A stretch of 64,000 bases of DNA from Neurospora tetraspora (lineage: Eukaryota > Ascomycota > Sordariomycetes > Sordariales > Sordariaceae). The notes beneath the pieces were generated by a model. The model was not told where the DNA came from and did no database searches. It saw nothing but the letters and a program-made list of their open reading frames with translations. Positions 54,299 through 64,000 of the stretch are shown here, in pieces (within the stretch, counting starts at the first letter, position 1; every line of letters begins with the position of its first letter). The DNA lies in assembly GCF_033439725.1 (NCBI RefSeq), contig NW_026944386.1, forward strand, positions 2,914,001 to 2,978,000. The letters are read 5' to 3'. Made by a program: the position numbers and the translations under genes.

Positions 54299-56383
54299 TC
54301 AGTCGTCGACGAGCTAGAGTGACTTTCGTCGCGTTTTGTTTCTACCAAGCACCATCCACGACCACGTGGTATGTATGGTCTGGGAACTACCTACGCAACC
54401 ACAGCAAGGGGGAATGTCAGGAGGAGAAAACGGAAATGATACCCACATTCTTAAACATTTTTTGTTGTCGGATGCCGGTGGAGCGGAACATCGATTATAG
54501 GCTGCATGATCGACTACCAAAGGTAACCACTTGCGACGGTCTGTGTTCCATCATGAACAACTCCGTGCCCAAGCCGGGCTTGACGGGGTTCAACGATACC
54601 GATAGCCTTTTATTTCTACGTTGTCGTGGTTATAGAGAAACACTCTTGTCGCCTTCCTCGTTCGTTCATTTGGTTGCTGTACGGTCACCTAATGAGTATT
54701 GGGAAATAGGTCGGTGATGAAGCTATAAATCAAGACGTTGTAGATAGCTGTCATATATGACCGATGCCCCATTCCCTTTACTACATATTTGACTGATATA
54801 CTCCAAGCCCAATCTCCTTCACCAAGAGGCACGCAACATCACCGAGCTTGATATGAACCGGGGCAGCATACCCGCTACTCTGTCAGCCCGTCTAGCCAAG
54901 TTACCTCTGACCGGCCCAAGAAACATCCGCAAGTTGCTTTACGACGTCAAGTGGGCCTTTCATCTCGATCTTGACCTCTACCGCAGAATGAACGCCGTAA
55001 AACTACATGCTCCCAACTGAGCCGTTGAAGGTTCGTAGAGGTAGTGTATAAACATGACCTGTTTGACTTAGTATTGTCAAGAGGACACATTACTTCTCAG
55101 TAATCCGCTCATGAACATCGGAACTGAACGTAAAGACAAGACCCAAAGGCATGAAAATTAGCGCAGAGAACTTGTCATGGAGAACTTGAAAGGGTTTCCT
55201 CTACAGTTTCTTTGGAGTCTTAAAGGGGAGAGCTAAGCGCCAATGGGTTGCCCGTTACAGATACCACCTCAACCCTTGCGGTTCGCTTGCTACTAGATAG
55301 GGCGAGACTTGACCATGCGGACTCACTCCTCCAAAACCTTCTCATTTGAATTGCTATTTGTCCTTTGTTTCTCGAAATATAAGAACAACATTTGTTGAGA
55401 GTCAACTGAATCTCATTAAAATTTCATTCTCAGACAAAACGTCGTCAAAGTGGTGGTTGTTCAAAACTGATGAAGTACCTCCCTATCAACCTACGTCAAA
55501 GCGCTCGCCCAGAGCAAAAAGCCAAAACACGCTCTGAGACGAATCTGTCACAGCACACCTCCTGGCTCCCCGCATCTTTCCCATCTCCGTCCTCCGTGAA
55601 CACGCACCCCGGATTGAATCGAGGCTGAGCTATACATACTACCATAACCTTCCATAGCACCCATAATGAGAGATCCAGACAATTGCGTCAGGGATTAGTG
55701 GAAACAAATTGAACCGAGCGTTATCCCAGGCTTCCCAACTACTATGTAGCCATTCCCATATAAGCCAAGTACGGAAACTCAACGCCTCCGTCACGTCCAC
55801 TGATCCCTGGAAAATGTTTCGTGACAACCTCCTTTTTCTGGCCACTAGTAGTCTATCTCAAGGGACCCTGTCATAGTTGTTGCCATGACATTGACGCCCC
55901 GGATGCCGAATGTCAAGTGTGACTGAGATTGAGATGGAAAGCAATGGATGGCTTGCTACGTTCATTCATGCTGCATCCCCGGAATCGTGGGATTCCGAAA
56001 CTTCGAAACGTAAAACTCAAGAAGGGACTTGTTTCCTATTTTTCTCTTCATCCATTGTCTTCTTCCTCTCTGTGTGTGTGTCTGTTCCACTCATTTTTTT
56101 TCTAGTCTTTTTCTCTCTCGTTCTTCCTGTTGCAACCTTCGCTTCTTTATACTATCAACAACGAGCAGGGACTCGCCAATTGTTTATACGTACGACATTA
56201 TATCCAGACTTACATACCTTGCCGTTCATATTCGCACTCCAGCGCATCCCTTTCCCGGTCGATAGGGCAGAGACGAATTCTCTCACGAATATTCGATAAT
56301 ACTCGTCGTCATTTGCAAAGCAGAAGGGAACAAGAAGTTTACCGAGAAGGAACCAGAAGAAAGAATAAAACAAGATACCCAAG
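54299..56383. other. Intergenic region upstream of the cupredoxin gene
   Basis: About 2.1 kb. The left part includes the SMN 3' UTR. The right part (about 56035-56150) is pyrimidine-rich with a GT repeat (CTGTGTGTGTGTCTG), as seen upstream of many highly expressed fungal genes, and has a TATA-like TTTATACTAT near 56143. No gene recognised. Confidence 0.4.
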
Positions 56384-57674
56384 ATGAAGGCTACGACAGC
56401 AGTTTTGGCCGCCTTGAGCATGGCCCCGTTCGCTCTCGGAAAGGTCGCTCAGAAAGTTTACCCCGCCGTCCACCGAGGAGACATCGCCCTTGAAGTCCGC
56501 GACAAGGGCAGTGACAACAAGAACAACAACGGCAACGCCAACGCCAATGACAACAAGGACAAGAACAACGGGGGAAACTCCAAGAAGGCAACAGAGAAGG
56601 AGATTGCCGAACTTGCGGCGCTCATCGGCCTCACCGCAGGCCTCAATGCCCAGCTCAACCTCCTCTGGGTCAACCTGGGCGGCGGTGCCGCTACCACCAT
56701 CATCAACTCGGAGAAGACCGTCACTGTGACCGCCACCCAAGCCGCGATGGTGGTCAACGGTGCCGCCGGCGGCGCCGACCCGGTAGCAACAGCACCTCCT
56801 GCTGCTAACGTGCCCTCCGCCGCTCCCGCGACTCCCACCGAGCCCGCTGGCGTCGCTGCTCCGGTAGGAGGAGCCGCCTCCACGCATACCGTCACGGTCG
56901 GCGGACCGCAGGGCCTGGCCTTCAGCCCGGCGCAGACGCAGGCGGCCGTGGGCGATACCGTCATCTTCACCTTCCTCAGCCAGAACCACACCGTGACGCA
57001 GTCAGCCTTTGATAAGCCCTGTGTGTCGCTCCCGGGAGGCATGGACTCGGGTTTCCAGGCCAATCTCAACAACACCGTCAACCCTCCGCCGCAGGTTGCT
57101 ATGCAGGTCATGGTTGACACTCCTCTCTGTATGTTATTCCCATTTCCAATTTTCTCTTCCCACCTCCTTGACCGACTCGTCTTGCTAACACCATCCCAGG
57201 GTTCTACTGCCGCCAAGCAAACCACTGCGGCAAGGGCATGGTCTTCTCCATCAACCCTACCGCCGAGAAGACCCAGGCTCAGTTCCAAGCCCAGGCCATT
57301 GCGCAGAATGGCACTGGCACCGACAGTGGCATTACCGGCGGCAAGGCTTCCGCTGCTCCTTCCGCTGCTCCTTCCGCCTCTGCCTCCGCGACCGTTGGCG
57401 GTGATACAACCGCAACGGCCGTGGCTGGTGGCGCGGCCCAGGCAACTGGAAACATCGTGACTGGTGTCGGCCAGGTTGCCGCGGACGGTTCGTGCGTATG
57501 CGCCGTCTCTTGCGCTGCCGGTTCCTTCCCCAACATGGCAGCCCAGGGTGTGAACGCCTTTGGTGGCGTTGGTGGTGAGTAATTCGCCTGCACCTCGATT
57601 ATCCGTGACTAGAAGCTGACCTCATTCAAGGTTCGATTCCTAGAGCCATGGCTCTTGGTGCTCCTGCTGCCTAA
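56384..57674 (+). CDS. Secreted cupredoxin-domain protein (extracellular serine/alanine-rich)
   Basis: Three exons (56384-57128, 57200-57574, 57631-57674; introns 71 and 56 bp) encode 387 residues. A signal peptide (about 1-19, MKATTAVLAALSMAPFALG) directs secretion. An Asn/Lys-rich stretch (about 44-70) and Ala/Pro-rich linker precede a cupredoxin fold (about 166-270). Its likely type-1 copper ligands are H202 (QNHTV), C252, H257 and M262 (CRQANHCGKGM), with the plastocyanin-like spacing C-x4-H-x4-M. The tail is Ala/Ser/Gly-rich with a small Cys cluster (CVCAVSC) and ends in hydrophobic residues that could be a weak GPI signal. The role is unknown; family members are found on fungal cell walls. 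The last exon encodes only 14 residues. Redox or copper binding is inferred from the ligands. Confidence 0.88.
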
Positions 57675-58548
57675 GCAAACACCTTGGGTGCAAGCATCTG
57701 ATGCTCGGAGTGTCTAAGACGAAGTCAGCGATAGAGATGGGAATGCCATGTTCTTTTTCTGTAGTATCAACTATGCTACTTGTATATTTTAACTTTTCTT
57801 GACCGTGCTGATCATGTCACCAAGCACGCCTTCCCCGTGGGGATGTTGTTTGCGAGTTGGCTTGTATTATCAGTTCCCGCATAAAGGGGCAAGGGACAGC
57901 GTGTCAGTTGATCGCATATGACTGGGTCGTATTCTGGATGTCGCTGGAAGCGTTACACACATTAATAAATCTTCTTTTTTGCGAAATGTTGTCCCTCCTT
58001 TGTTCTTACCTTGTTTCTCAAATGCCGTAAGAATCAACAAAGGAGCTGCGACAGTGAGGTCAGTCAAAAGACAGAAGTTTGACAAGCCAATTTGTACACA
58101 TGCAAAAAGGTGGTAAGGACAACCATAGCCGACCGAGCATGCATCGGCCCACGCAGAGAAAAGCGTTCCGGGGTTGATAGTGGTTCCAAGAAAATGTGTC
58201 AATTCAAGATGATATTCCCACGCTCACGCCATGAATGCCCAAGCTTTGCTCCAATAAATCAAGATACTCCCCAAGTCTTCCTCCCTGGTCTGTGACGCCG
58301 TAAAACACTCCGAACGGTATAAAGATGGATGGAAAGACCGATCCCGGTTGATAAACACGGGGGCATTCTCGCAACTGCTCATAGTCGCTGTAGACTATGG
58401 AGATAGTTGCTCGTTCGTTCGTCCGTCCGTTTCGTTGATGGGTATGAGGTGAATAGAGATAATCGCGCATCGAGATAAACGAGTTCCCGTTGATGAGATT
58501 CGTATGTCCTCCAACCACGTTGGTAGTTGGGCTGTTTGATATGGCAAT
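57675..58548. other. Convergent intergenic region, cupredoxin and SERF genes
   Basis: About 0.9 kb between converging genes; 3' UTRs expected. No further gene found. Confidence 0.4.
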
Positions 58549-58949
58549 TTATTTCTTGGCAGCCTCAGCAGCCCTCTTCGCGTCGGCTAAGCGGGAGAAG
58601 GATAGTCAGCAAGGGCGTAAAGACGAGCTGGAAGGGGGCTATCAGTGCGATGACGATGATCGAAGAGATGGTGACTTTGTGTCATGACGGGCGGGGGATA
58701 GCATGGAGACGCAGAGGATAGAACATACCGGCCGCCTGCTTTGCCCTCATGAGGGCGGCGACAGTTTCCTTGTCGCGCTGCATCTCAGTACCGCTCTTGC
58801 TGTTGACCTTCTTCTGTTGCAGGGGAAAAGGCGGACATTAGCAAAGCCCTTGGTTGATGTCATGCTTCGATGTTGGGAAGACATACCTGAGCAGCTTGCT
58901 TCTTGAGGTTAGCCTCACGGGCCTTCTCACGCTGGTTGCCGCGGGACAT
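58549..58949 (-). CDS. Small SERF-like (4F5) protein
   Basis: Three exons (58949-58887, 58813-58729, 58586-58549) encode 61 residues. Introns of 73 and 142 bp have donors GTATGT (both) and acceptors AACAG and CTTAG. The family hallmark is at the N-terminus, MSRGNQREKAREANLKKQ, followed by KSGTEMQRDKE and an Ala/Lys-rich helix ending AAEAAKK. SERF proteins are tiny, highly basic and conserved. They modify protein aggregation, and a role in RNA binding or nucleolar condensates has been reported for some members. Because of its small exons this gene is easily missed. It is the last gene before the AT-rich block, whose edge is about 400 bp from its start. Confidence 0.9.
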
Positions 58950-59350
58950 TGCGTGTGGTGGTTGGGTTGGCGGTAAAAGGATGAGGTGACGAAGCGAAGA
59001 AATTAGACGCGGAAAGTAGCGCGTGCGGGTAAAAGCAGGGCGAGGTCGAAGAATAGAATTAAGGAGCGTTTCAAAAGTCCGTAGACCCGGTCGGGCGGTT
59101 GTTGTGCTCCCTGGAAAGATCGCGCGATGAGGAGAAATTGGGAAACTGGGTGGGTGGTCGGGGGTCGTTAAAGAGGTCCTGAGTTTAAGCCTATTTCGGA
59201 CGTGCACCGTCTAACTCTAGCCACCGCACGGACAAACACCAATGTCACTTGTAATTTCTAAATCCCGTACGCAATCGCGCTTAGCGCGCGAACACTACGG
59301 GTAATACGCGCTAAAACTGCGGGCTAGTGCCGGCTGACATACGCATCGCG
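58950..59350. other. SERF promoter and edge of AT-rich heterochromatin-like block
   Basis: About 400 bp upstream of the SERF start. Composition is normal to about 59,240; CG-rich words (GCGCTTAGCGCGCG near 59279) occur just before the abrupt switch to AT-rich DNA at about 59,350. This marks a sharp euchromatin/RIP-block boundary. Confidence 0.5.
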
Positions 59351-62300
59351 GGCTGGCATTATAACAGTGATACCAGCATTGTTATTTAACGATTATAATA
59401 ACTATAAAAGAATTCTCTTATTAAAGTTATCGTCGTTATATTACCCTCTTTTTTCTCGTTATATTAAAATTAATCTTATATATTCCGGTACTCTAATAGT
59501 ATAAGAAAGCATTAAAGTAATTAAATTATATAAAAGCAAAAAAACGTAAAAAAATAGGTAAAAGCGCCTTTAAGCAGCGGAAACGCTACTAATAAATAAT
59601 ACTCTAACGATTCGTTATTTTATATATTTTCTATTTTAATATTTATATTCTTTCCTTTATTAATATTATATTTATTAATATTACGCTTATTAATAACCTT
59701 ATTAACCTTATTCCAATTAACTTTATTCTAATTAAATTTATTTTTATTAAGTTTACCTACACTATTTTTACTACGCTCGTTACTATAATTGTTGTTGTTA
59801 AAGGATTTCCCCCCTATATTTTCGTTATTATTAAAATTTTTATTAAATAAAAATATACCTGAAGTTTTTTTCGAAAAAAAACAAATAGTAGCGGCCTAAT
59901 AACTAATTAATTATTATCTTGCATTTTAAAAGGTTTTTTATTTAAACTTACTATATTAGTATTATAAATTTAGAAATTTCTTCTTATATTGTATATATTT
60001 TAAACTAATTTTTTAATAACTTCTTATATTAAATAAATTAAATCCGCTATGTTCTCCGTAATTTATACTTAATATTTAAGGAATTCTAATTTCGCTTCTC
60101 TATATTTTTCTTCTTTAGTCTTCTTAATAACCGAAGTGTAAGGAACGGTACTAAAAATTTATGGGAAAGTAGCGGGGCCGGGAATTAAAGGGGTAATAAT
60201 AATACTATTACTATTCTTCTTATATTAATATATTTTTTTAACGAAATTCTAACCTTAGTTATAAAAAGCGTTAATACATTTTTTTTAATTTCAAAGTACG
60301 GTTCTTCTCTTATTAAGCCTTTAAGTTAAGAATAATATAATACGGAACCTAAGCGTATTAATATTTATTGAATAATAATTAAACTTTGAAAGTCTAATTT
60401 ATACCCTTATATAAGGTAATATAACTACCCTTCGTATATTCTTAATAAGTACTTCTTATACCCTTTTAATTAAAGTATTTTTTAAATATTGATAATTTTA
60501 TTATTAATAATTCTATTAATGTAAACGCTATAAAATAAATTCTTTTCTATACCGGACTCTTTCGTTGGCTTCTTATTCGGGGTAGGCGCGTTCTCTATCT
60601 CTATTTCCAATCCCTTATTATCTTTCTACTATATATTAATTTCTGGAAAATAACGGGAAAGTAAAGTAGCTATTTTACGCGAATTTTCTTTAGAATTCCC
60701 TTCTCTTTATTTCCGCTTACTCTCTTATTACTAATACGTATATTAGGGGGTATTTCAATAAATTTAAATTATATATTAAATAATTGTAAAGTCTATATTA
60801 ATTACCATTTAAATTCGTTTAATAAAAAGGTATAAATATTTATAATAGTAGGAAAAACGCGTAGTGTAATAGAATTCGCTATATATACGTAAATAACGTT
60901 AATAAAAATTAAGAAGGCGATAATTATATAAGGGATATGTATAAAAGTTCGTAGTTGTAAAATTATAAAAGGAAAAAAGAAAGAAGGCAAAAAGGCGCGA
61001 CGAAAAAAAGTATAAAGGAGTAAGGATTTCTTAATTAGGAATATTTATTTAAATAAATTTATTTTAAACATATTATATAGATTTCTAAACGGAAGGTATA
61101 AATAGAAGGTATAGATAAAAAGTAGAAATAGAAGGTGCAAACGAATTTATTGTATTGTAATTATTATTACGAATTTAAAATACTTTAATATTTTTTATCT
61201 TATTACTTATATAAAATATTAATATGGGGTAGTAACTCGTTAATATGCTATAAGTATTTTAAATATTCTTTTAAATACATAACTATATACTACGATACAA
61301 ATTACAAAACTTTATAAAATAATTAAGTAAGGTATAATAAATATATATTCAATATTTTTATTAAATTTTACCTAAATATAATACTTAAGTATTAATTATA
61401 AGCAATTATAATTAATAATTATTAATAACGTATATAAAAATATAGTTCCTAACATAAGATTATAATTATACTATTTACTATACTATATTATAAAATATTT
61501 TACTAATTGCCTATGTCTAAAGGGTATTACCTTAAAAAACGTCTAAAAACTCTAAATTTATACTACTCTAAATGCACATCTAAAAAGTATCTTTTTGGTA
61601 GCTTATAAATATTTAATAACAACCCTATACAATCAAATATATTAATAAAAGAGGATACTAAAAAATAAAATTTCTTTTTAAAAAATGAAAAAATAAAACC
61701 TATGCAAATATTAAGGATTTTAAAAATTAGGAAAAAGAAACCTAAATAGCTATTAAAAAAATCGAATTAAAAAAGAAGAATATAGAATTAAAGGTTAAGT
61801 ACCAACGTTAAAGTAGCGAACTAGTAGGTTATATTCTATATATATATTCATAAAAAAAATATTAAGGATTTTAAAGATTAAAAAAAAAAAATTCCGGATA
61901 ATTATTAAGAAAATTGAATTAAAAAAGAAGAATTTAGAATTAAAAATTAAATACTAACGTTAAAGTAGCGAAATAGTAGGCTATTCTCCTATTTTACTTT
62001 ATATTTTTCCTACAATTTAACCCGCACGTTATTTAACAACTAAATTAATCCCTCTATCCTAATAACGCTAATAACGTTAATACTATTTCGAATTATAAAG
62101 TAGAAGTTATGTAATACCTGGTCTAACTTATTTAGACCGCTATTGTTAGCCTTTATAAAATCTAAAATCTCTTATACCTTTGTAGTTAACTATTCATTAA
62201 CTTCTTAAGAATTTAATTTATACTTTCGAAGTATATTAATAATATAATTAAAAGTAATTTTAAATAGTATACGAATTTCTTTATAAACTTCGAATCTATT

Positions 62301-64000
62301 CTTAACCTAAAGACTAATTAATTGAATAAAATAAAGAAATTGTAATAAATAAATAAAAATTAGTAATACCAAATATAAATATAAAGTAGTTGTTAAATAG
62401 CGAACTAATGGTATTTATATTATAGTATATTTATAAAGCGCTTACTAATACCTATTGGGTTATTTTCGAAATTCTAAAGTCTTAGATCTTATAATTTAAA
62501 AAAATCGTTCTCTTCAAGCGGTAGTTATTCGGGTATAAGGATAATATTCGGCTCTTTATTTTCTATTTTATTATTAAACAAAAATTATTAGCGAATTAGT
62601 AATTAAAAAGACACAGGATAAATTGTATTTATTAAAATATTCTTTTAATAATAGTATTTCTTAACTAAGTATATAAGTATATTTAAATTTAAGGGGTTAT
62701 TATTTACGCTGCTATTCTTTAATAGTATAATATTATTGAAAAACGAAAATGTATATGTAAATTAGCAATTTATTAAACCTAAATTCTGGAAAAACTAATA
62801 TAAACGGTCCCTAATAAAATTTTAAACGGGATTGCTATTTATTAATATAACGAAAATAATTGTATACATTATTAATAATTATATAGAAAGTACTAATTAA
62901 ATTATATAATGCGTTTATTTCTTACTTTGAAATAGCGTTAATAATTTCTAAATAAGTATACTAAGATTTAATTGTATTTATAATATTCATTTATAAACAT
63001 AGCGGGACCGTATATTTAAATTAATACGCTTAATATTTAATATAACTTTATTAATTTCTATGTAAATACTTGATTTATATTAAATTAATATAAATAATAG
63101 CCTTGTTAATAAATTAGAAGTAGTTTTCTTCTATTGATTAGTTATATAAAGTTATAATTATAATTCGTAAAGTACGGGTATTATTTTAGAAGTATTCATA
63201 AATTGTAGCTTAAAAATATTTTTTATATAATAAATCTTCGACTATATTTATTCTATAGTAAGTAATATTGAAATAAGCCATATACCCTTTTATTCCGCTA
63301 TTAAATCGTTTATAATTATATACTTTAAAGTTTAGCCCTGTAAATTACTATATTATTCGATTAATCCTTTTATATATTCTCTAATAATTTCGCTAATTTA
63401 ATTAAATGTAAAAAGAAAGTAATAAAAAGCTTTAATCCGCAATTATCTTGTACTATAATTGTAATTAAAAAGAAGGTAAAATAGGTTGTATTATATATTA
63501 AATTTATAATCATAATTACGCTACGTTCTTATAAAATTTCTAAGTAATTCTCTTTTATAAAGACTAATCTAATAATAAGTTTATCCCTCTTTTTTTTCGT
63601 TTCTAAGTTAAAATTAGGAAGGAAAACATATTTAACTTTCTAATTATTAAAACTATTAAATTTTTAAAAATATTTTTCGTATTCTACTATAAAAAAATCT
63701 TCTTTATTAGCGATACGCGGTTTTTTTTCTAATTTAAATTTTAAGGACCTTATAATATTAGCGAACTTTTAGGTAGTAAAATAACGACCTCTATAACGAT
63801 TTATCCGCTCTCTATAAGTAGAATAGTTACGCTTAAGGATTATTTTTTCTATTGTTGTAATAAAGTAATTTACTAAAAGGAGAAACGTAATATATTTTTT
63901 TATAATTATTAGTATATTATTTTAGTTATAAAAGTTTATAATATAATTATACCATTCGAAAATAGTAATTTTATAATTATTATTATAAATTACCCGTTTA
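59350..64000. repeat. RIP-mutated repeat block, right side
   Basis: About 4.65 kb of AT-rich DNA without any frame over 62 codons and with dense TAA/TAG words. It must derive from transposons, as in the left block. Minus-strand text between 63900 and 63000 reads like part of a degraded transposase (e.g. LIIRLVFIKENYLEIL, then IIVQDNCGLKLFITFFLH), possibly MULE-type, but I cannot confirm it. The minus strand from 60,000 to 59,500 is Asn/Lys-rich like a damaged gag. No terminal repeats could be paired inside the window. Confidence 0.6.
61708..61985. repeat. Imperfect tandem duplication, unit about 151 bp
   Basis: Two adjacent units start with ATTAAGGATTTTAAA near 61709 and 61860 and both end with AACGTTAAAGTAGCGAA and a nearby AGTAGG. 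They differ at scattered positions, mostly transitions, consistent with duplication before RIP. Internal words GAATTAAAAAAGAAGAAT are shared. Confidence 0.75.

Noticed and set aside
57628-57640. GGTTCGATTCC, a perfect tRNA B-box/T-loop consensus
   Set aside because: It falls across the acceptor and start of exon 3 of the cupredoxin gene. No A box, anticodon stem or acceptor stem can be formed around it.

Overview
The window looks like a chromosome segment of a filamentous ascomycete, most likely a Sordariomycete and plausibly Sordariales. It has two sharply different kinds of DNA. The genes lie in an island of ordinary GC (about 24.6-59.35 kb) with short introns (50-142 bp), GTRAGT-like donors and CTRAY-like branch sites. 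Very AT-rich blocks flank it on both sides (about 0.95-24.6 kb, broken by one intact element, and 59.35-64 kb). In those blocks transposon genes survive only as frames riddled with TAA/TAG, which is the pattern left by repeat-induced point mutation (RIP; CpA to TpA on both strands).

Left block. This is a nest of transposons that can be unpicked. A Mutator-like element (MULE copy A; pieces at about 960-2219 and 19362-20590) was split by a roughly 7.5-kb Ty3/gypsy LTR retrotransposon (LTRs about 2220-2477 and 19104-19361). The gypsy element was itself split twice: by a second MULE (copy B, 14333-17889, 9-bp target duplication TATTATTAA) and by a copia retrotransposon (5531-11605, 541-bp LTRs, 5-bp duplication TTAGT). 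The MULEs and gypsy element are heavily mutated. The copia element has an intact 1,573-residue gag-pol frame and only two LTR mismatches. The undamaged 3' end of a LINE (1-~950) cuts off MULE copy A at the window edge. About 20.6-24.6 kb is further mutated repeat I could not classify with confidence.

Gene island, left to right: tubulin cofactor B/Alf1 (-); a gene-poor 6.9-kb gap; a two-repeat Myb/SANT protein with no obvious ATG (+); the Trm9 wobble-uridine tRNA methyltransferase (-); a GFO/IDH/MocA dihydrodiol or xylose dehydrogenase (-); an aldo/keto reductase with a possible mitochondrial extension (+); nucleoporin Nic96 carrying an N-terminal FG-repeat domain (-); an FGGY-family pentulose kinase with a 5-nt first coding exon (-); an SMN homologue (+); a secreted cupredoxin (+); and a small SERF-like protein (-). 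These are mainly housekeeping functions (tubulin folding, tRNA modification, nuclear pore, snRNP assembly, sugar metabolism) with no sign of an operon-like or biosynthetic cluster.

Right block. About 59.35-64 kb is again RIP-type AT-rich DNA, with a ~150-bp tandem duplication and a weak minus-strand transposase-like trace. Exon boundaries come from splice consensus and reading-frame continuity only; no transcript evidence was available.
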